Shown: positions 60,746 through 64,000 of the stretch, one piece after another
Layout of the letters: every line of letters begins with the position of its first letter
Numbering within the stretch: position 1 is the stretch's first letter
Assembly: GCA_964500445.1 (NCBI GenBank)
Contig: CAZCOG010000012.1
Span: 67,085 to 131,084 of the forward strand
From: Persicitalea sp964500445
GTDB lineage: Bacteria; Bacteroidota; Bacteroidia; Cytophagales; Spirosomataceae
Direction: 5' to 3'
DNA length: 64,000 bases
Translations under genes and position numbers: made by a program
The notes under the pieces: generated by a model
The model's input: only the letters and a program-made list of their open reading frames with translations
What the model was told of the DNA's origin: nothing
Databases searched by the model: none

Positions 60746-63700
60746 TTAAAACTTAACATTCAAATTGAAGCCCATGCTGCGGGTGGTGGGCAGTCCCGTC
60801 GATTCCAGTCCCACGATATTGTCGGAGCCGTAGCCAAACGATTCAGGGTCGATATTAGGCACCCACTTTTTAAGCAGCAGGACGTTGTTAGCCACAAAAC
60901 TCAGGCGCAGTCCTTTAAGCGGCGATTTGGCGGGCAGATATTTTGAAAAATCGTAGCCGAGCGTAACCTGGCGAAGTTTCCAAAAGCCAGCATTGTATAC
61001 AATCGGCTCCACCAAAGCCTGAGAACGTACTACCTCCCAATAGGACTGCACCGGAGCCACGGCGGTATTTTTCTCGCCCTGTTGATTCACTCCATCGCCA
61101 GTCACGCCGCCCTCGCGGCCTTCGAGGGTCATTTTGTGCAGACCATGGCGGGTAGCGTTGAAGTTGGTACCCGACATCATGTTATGTCCCAGTTTGAAGT
61201 CGATGAGAAACGATAGGTTAATGCCCTTGTAGTTGAGGGTATTAGTAAAGCCTCCCACCCATTTGGGAATGGCCGAACCGAAGGAAATCAGATCGTCGGT
61301 GCGCAGCGGCAGACCGCTGTTACCGAATATCTTACGGCCCTGTGCGTCGCGCTTGAAGCCGAAGCCATAGAGCTGAGCCATAGGCTGTCCCACCACCTGC
61401 CGCAGTTCGCCGTTGAATACGTGCGTACCCACGGTGATACGCTCACCGGGTGTATCGGTCAAAAGACTGAGTACTTTAGTGTCGTTGTACGAACCACTAA
61501 ATGTAAAGTCCCAATTGAAATCGTTGCTGCGCACAATACCAAAATTCAGCAGCAGTTCAGCACCCCGGTTACGGCTGCGGCCGCTGTTGATGAGCGTAGT
61601 ATTGAAGCCGGATGCATTGGAAATCTGGGCGGCCACGATCTGATCTTCTGTTATCTTATTATAAAGGGCAAAATCCAGTCCCACGCGGTTGTTGAACATT
61701 TTGAGTTCAAGCCCCACTTCCGCCTCGCTGGTACGCATAGGCTTCAGATTGGCATTGGGCAACGTAGTAGCTGTGATGTTCCCCACGGGTTGTCCGGCCC
61801 CCGCCACATTCGGGAAAAGGTTGGCGTTGATGCCGTAGAACAGGTTGTTGGAGTAGGGCGACACGTCGGTGTCGCTCCCCACTTCGGCGTAAGCGGCACG
61901 TACTTTTCCGAAACTCAGCCAGTTGGGAAGGCTGTTGACGGCCTGCGAGAAAACAAAACTACCCGATATAGAAGGGTACAGGATACTACGGTTAGCCGGG
62001 GACAGGGTCGAGAACCAGTCGTTACGGGCCGTGACGTTCAGATAAAGAAAATCCTTGAACGAAAACTCGGCCGCCCCATACAGCGAGTTGACTGCCCGCT
62101 CCGACAAGCTGTAGAGAGGGTCTTTGACTCGCCCGTTTTGTACGGTATAGAGGTCACGTACCACAAAATCGGTGACCTGAACGCTGTTTAGGTCAGAGCG
62201 GCGTGACATCTGGTTGCCGCCCAGTGTCAAATCTATCCCGAATAGGCCAAATCGGCGGTTGGCTCCAATGAGAAAATCTTTGTTGATTTCACGAAAACGA
62301 CGGGCTTCCTGCGTGTAAATACCATTGACAAAACCCTCCGGAGCCGGACCGAGCGAGGCCTTGCCCGTGGGCTGGTTGGCATAGTCCTGGTCGCGTGACC
62401 AGTAGTCCTGTCCTACGCGCAACTGGGCGTATAGCCAGTCGGTGAACTTGTATCGAACGGCGATGTTGCCAAAAATCCGGTCGCGGCGAATATTTTGAAA
62501 CTGCTCGGCCAGTACCCAGTAAGGATTGGTGCGGTTGCGAAAGCGGGAATAGACAAACTCGTCGCCGTCGGCGTTGTACTTTTTCTCATCCAGCAAATCC
62601 AGCGGCATGGAATTGGCCATGTTCATCAGCGAGGTAGGTGCCGAGTTATCCTGCTCGGCAATCACCGGTGGATTCTTGTTGTATTCATTGGAGTAGTTGA
62701 TATTGCCCGTCACGCTAAGTTTCTGGGAAAGGTCGTAGGCAAAGCCCAGATTGATCGTTTTGCGGTTGAAGCTGTTGTTGGGCATAATGCCCTTGTTGTC
62801 CATGTTGGCCAGCGAAAGGTTGAAGCCCCCCTTGTCGGAGTTGGACGACAGCGACAGTGTGTTGTTGAAGTTGGTACCATTGCGGTAAAACTTGCGAATA
62901 CGATCATAGACCGGCTCATAGGGTACCGTCACGCCGTCGAAAAGCACCTGCGTCATGCCCGGTTGAAACTTCTCTCCAAACGACCACTGTCCCGAAGTAG
63001 GATTGGGTGTGGTAGGACGGACGCCGCCCTCGCCCTGCCCGTACTCGTATTGGTAATCCGTGAAATCCAATGGCGTATCTACCGTGAAGTTGGAGTTATA
63101 GCTTACACCAATGCCCCGACCCTCGCCGCGCGTCTTAGTCGTGACCATAATGACGCCGTCCTTAGCTCGCGAGCCGTAGAGGGCCGCCGCTGTGGCTCCC
63201 TTAAGTACCGTCATGCTCTCGATGTCATCGGGATTGATGCTGCTGAGGCCGTCGCCGCCGTCGGAGGTATTGCCGCCGCCACGCACGGCAATGGAGCCGT
63301 CGGCGGCCTGATTGTTGGGGTTAGTACCAAAGTTGGTATTGTCGATGGGTACGCCATTCACCACGATCAGCGGCGAGTTCTGGCCCGAAAACGACGACTG
63401 ACCGCGGATGCGAATCTTGGAAGTACCACCGGGCCCGGTACCCAGGCTGGTGATGTTCACGCCTGCGATTTTGCCTTGCAGAGTGTTAATAAAGTTGGGC
63501 GTCCGGTTGACCGTGATGGCTTCCGAGCCGACGGTCGTAGTGGCGTAGCCGAGCTTTTTGGACTCTTTTTTGATTCCCAGGGCAGTTACAACTACCTCGT
63601 TCAGGGCCGTGGAGCTTTCGTCCAACGTTACGTCCACCGTCGAGCGGTTGTTCAGCGGAACTTCTTTGGTTCCGTATCCAATAAAACTAAACACCAGCGT

Positions 63701-63919
63701 AGCGGCAGGCTCCGCACTGAGAGAAAATCTACCTTCGGTGTTCGTAGTAGTACCCACATTGGTACCCTTGACCAGCACAGAAACGCCGGGTAGGGGCTGG
63801 TTTTCCCCGGCACTGGTCACCGTTCCGGTCACCTGGGCGACTTGTGCCGCGCCAGGCAGGCTGAGCAGTAATGCTAACCCTAAGGTTAGCAGGTTTTTGA
63901 TAGATAATTTTCTTTTCAT
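60746..63919 (-). CDS. susC: SusC/RagA-family TonB-linked outer-membrane transporter
   Basis: The ATG at 63919 gives 1,057 residues with a signal peptide (LLTLGLALLLSLPGAAQ). A carboxypeptidase-regulatory-like domain (VTGTVTSAGENQPLPGVSVL) comes next, then the TonB-box/plug (LNEVVVTALGIKKESKKLGY; INTLQGKIAGVNI; RIRGQSSFSGQNSPLIVVNG) and a 22-strand barrel ending NLNVKF. It imports substrates bound by SusD with TonB energy. An ORF extension upstream of the ATG is rejected because it lacks a signal sequence. Substrate is unknown; no anti-sigma/ECF pair or hybrid regulator is visible in the part of the locus that is present. Confidence 0.95.
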   Translation of the reverse strand: MKRKLSIKNLLTLGLALLLSLPGAAQVAQVTGTVTSAGENQPLPGVSVLVKGTNVGTTTNTEGRFSLSAEPAATLVFSFIGYGTKEVPLNNRSTVDVTLDESSTALNEVVVTALGIKKESKKLGYATTTVGSEAITVNRTPNFINTLQGKIAGVNITSLGTGPGGTSKIRIRGQSSFSGQNSPLIVVNGVPIDNTNFGTNPNNQAADGSIAVRGGGNTSDGGDGLSSINPDDIESMTVLKGATAAALYGSRAKDGVIMVTTKTRGEGRGIGVSYNSNFTVDTPLDFTDYQYEYGQGEGGVRPTTPNPTSGQWSFGEKFQPGMTQVLFDGVTVPYEPVYDRIRKFYRNGTNFNNTLSLSSNSDKGGFNLSLANMDNKGIMPNNSFNRKTINLGFAYDLSQKLSVTGNINYSNEYNKNPPVIAEQDNSAPTSLMNMANSMPLDLLDEKKYNADGDEFVYSRFRNRTNPYWVLAEQFQNIRRDRIFGNIAVRYKFTDWLYAQLRVGQDYWSRDQDYANQPTGKASLGPAPEGFVNGIYTQEARRFREINKDFLIGANRRFGLFGIDLTLGGNQMSRRSDLNSVQVTDFVVRDLYTVQNGRVKDPLYSLSERAVNSLYGAAEFSFKDFLYLNVTARNDWFSTLSPANRSILYPSISGSFVFSQAVNSLPNWLSFGKVRAAYAEVGSDTDVSPYSNNLFYGINANLFPNVAGAGQPVGNITATTLPNANLKPMRTSEAEVGLELKMFNNRVGLDFALYNKITEDQIVAAQISNASGFNTTLINSGRSRNRGAELLLNFGIVRSNDFNWDFTFSGSYNDTKVLSLLTDTPGERITVGTHVFNGELRQVVGQPMAQLYGFGFKRDAQGRKIFGNSGLPLRTDDLISFGSAIPKWVGGFTNTLNYKGINLSFLIDFKLGHNMMSGTNFNATRHGLHKMTLEGREGGVTGDGVNQQGEKNTAVAPVQSYWEVVRSQALVEPIVYNAGFWKLRQVTLGYDFSKYLPAKSPLKGLRLSFVANNVLLLKKWVPNIDPESFGYGSDNIVGLESTGLPTTRSMGFNLNVKF

Positions 63920-64000
63920 AGTTGAAACGGGTTTATGTATTATTGTTAAAGAGACAATAATTGCTATTTCTACCATTACTACAAAAAAATATTTATATTC

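Noticed and set aside
62495..63793. 432-codon plus-strand ORF opposite susC
   Set aside because: It lies wholly antisense to an unmistakable SusC coding sequence and its translation has no domain pattern. Long antisense ORFs are expected in this codon-biased, fairly GC-rich DNA.
1..64000. tRNA, rRNA, CRISPR array, insertion sequence or prophage
   Set aside because: I scanned the intergenic regions and gene products; no cloverleaf-like segment, regular spacer-repeat array, transposase, integrase or phage structural gene was recognised.

Overview
The window reads as chromosomal DNA of a Bacteroidota bacterium, most likely Cytophagales (Spirosomataceae-like). The reasons are a SusC/SusD pair, promoters of the Bacteroidota type (TTTG, about 18 nt, TAnnTTTG), few Shine-Dalgarno sequences, many exported lipoproteins, and planctomycete-style cytochrome/DUF1501 pairs that also occur in this order. 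I cannot name a species. I found no rRNA, tRNA, CRISPR array, prophage or insertion sequence.

Layout. 1-3.2 kb: the tail of a c-type cytochrome, an exported DinB-like protein and a sulfatase. 2.9-9.1 kb: a sugar-acid catabolic cluster (mutarotase, UxaB, UxaA, an Uma2 protein, a lactonase-type amidohydrolase, a zinc alcohol dehydrogenase). It fits a route from an L-galactose-type sugar through L-galactonate, D-tagaturonate and D-altronate to 2-keto-3-deoxygluconate. 9.2-14 kb: a first pair of exported multidomain cytochrome (DUF1549/LamG/DUF1553) and DUF1501 protein. 14-20 kb: aldo/keto reductase, MBL-fold hydrolase, MOSC protein, HslV and a PBP4-type carboxypeptidase. 20.4-27.1 kb: PhyH dioxygenase, Tat-exported Gfo/Idh/MocA oxidoreductase, and a second, membrane-anchored cytochrome plus DUF1501 pair. 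27-36.9 kb: housekeeping genes (glycosyltransferase, YggS, rpsF-rpsR-rplI, exported superoxide dismutase, RecR, ClpS, sodium symporter, an alkyltransferase-like protein). 37-42.8 kb: two paralogous LysM/lytic transglycosylases around an O-methyltransferase, with a decayed second copy of the methyltransferase. 42.8-46 kb: galE-rfbB-rfbA on one transcript. 47-60 kb: CarB, a thioredoxin-fold protein, NuoC and NuoB separated by ferredoxin and ferritin genes, a small ABC transporter, a sterol desaturase-family protein and a PolX whose polymerase active site is degenerate. 59-64 kb: SusD and SusC.

The best candidates for under-described biology are the two cytochrome/DUF1501 pairs, the L-galactonate-type gene set, the polymerase-dead PolX, the dispersed nuoB and nuoC, the relic of a tandem duplication at 42.5 kb, and a strongly over-represented GTAC-centred DNA word (GTACTT/AAGTAC). 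Several long intergenic inverted repeats probably act as terminators or mRNA-processing structures. All names rest on reading motifs by eye; no database search was possible.
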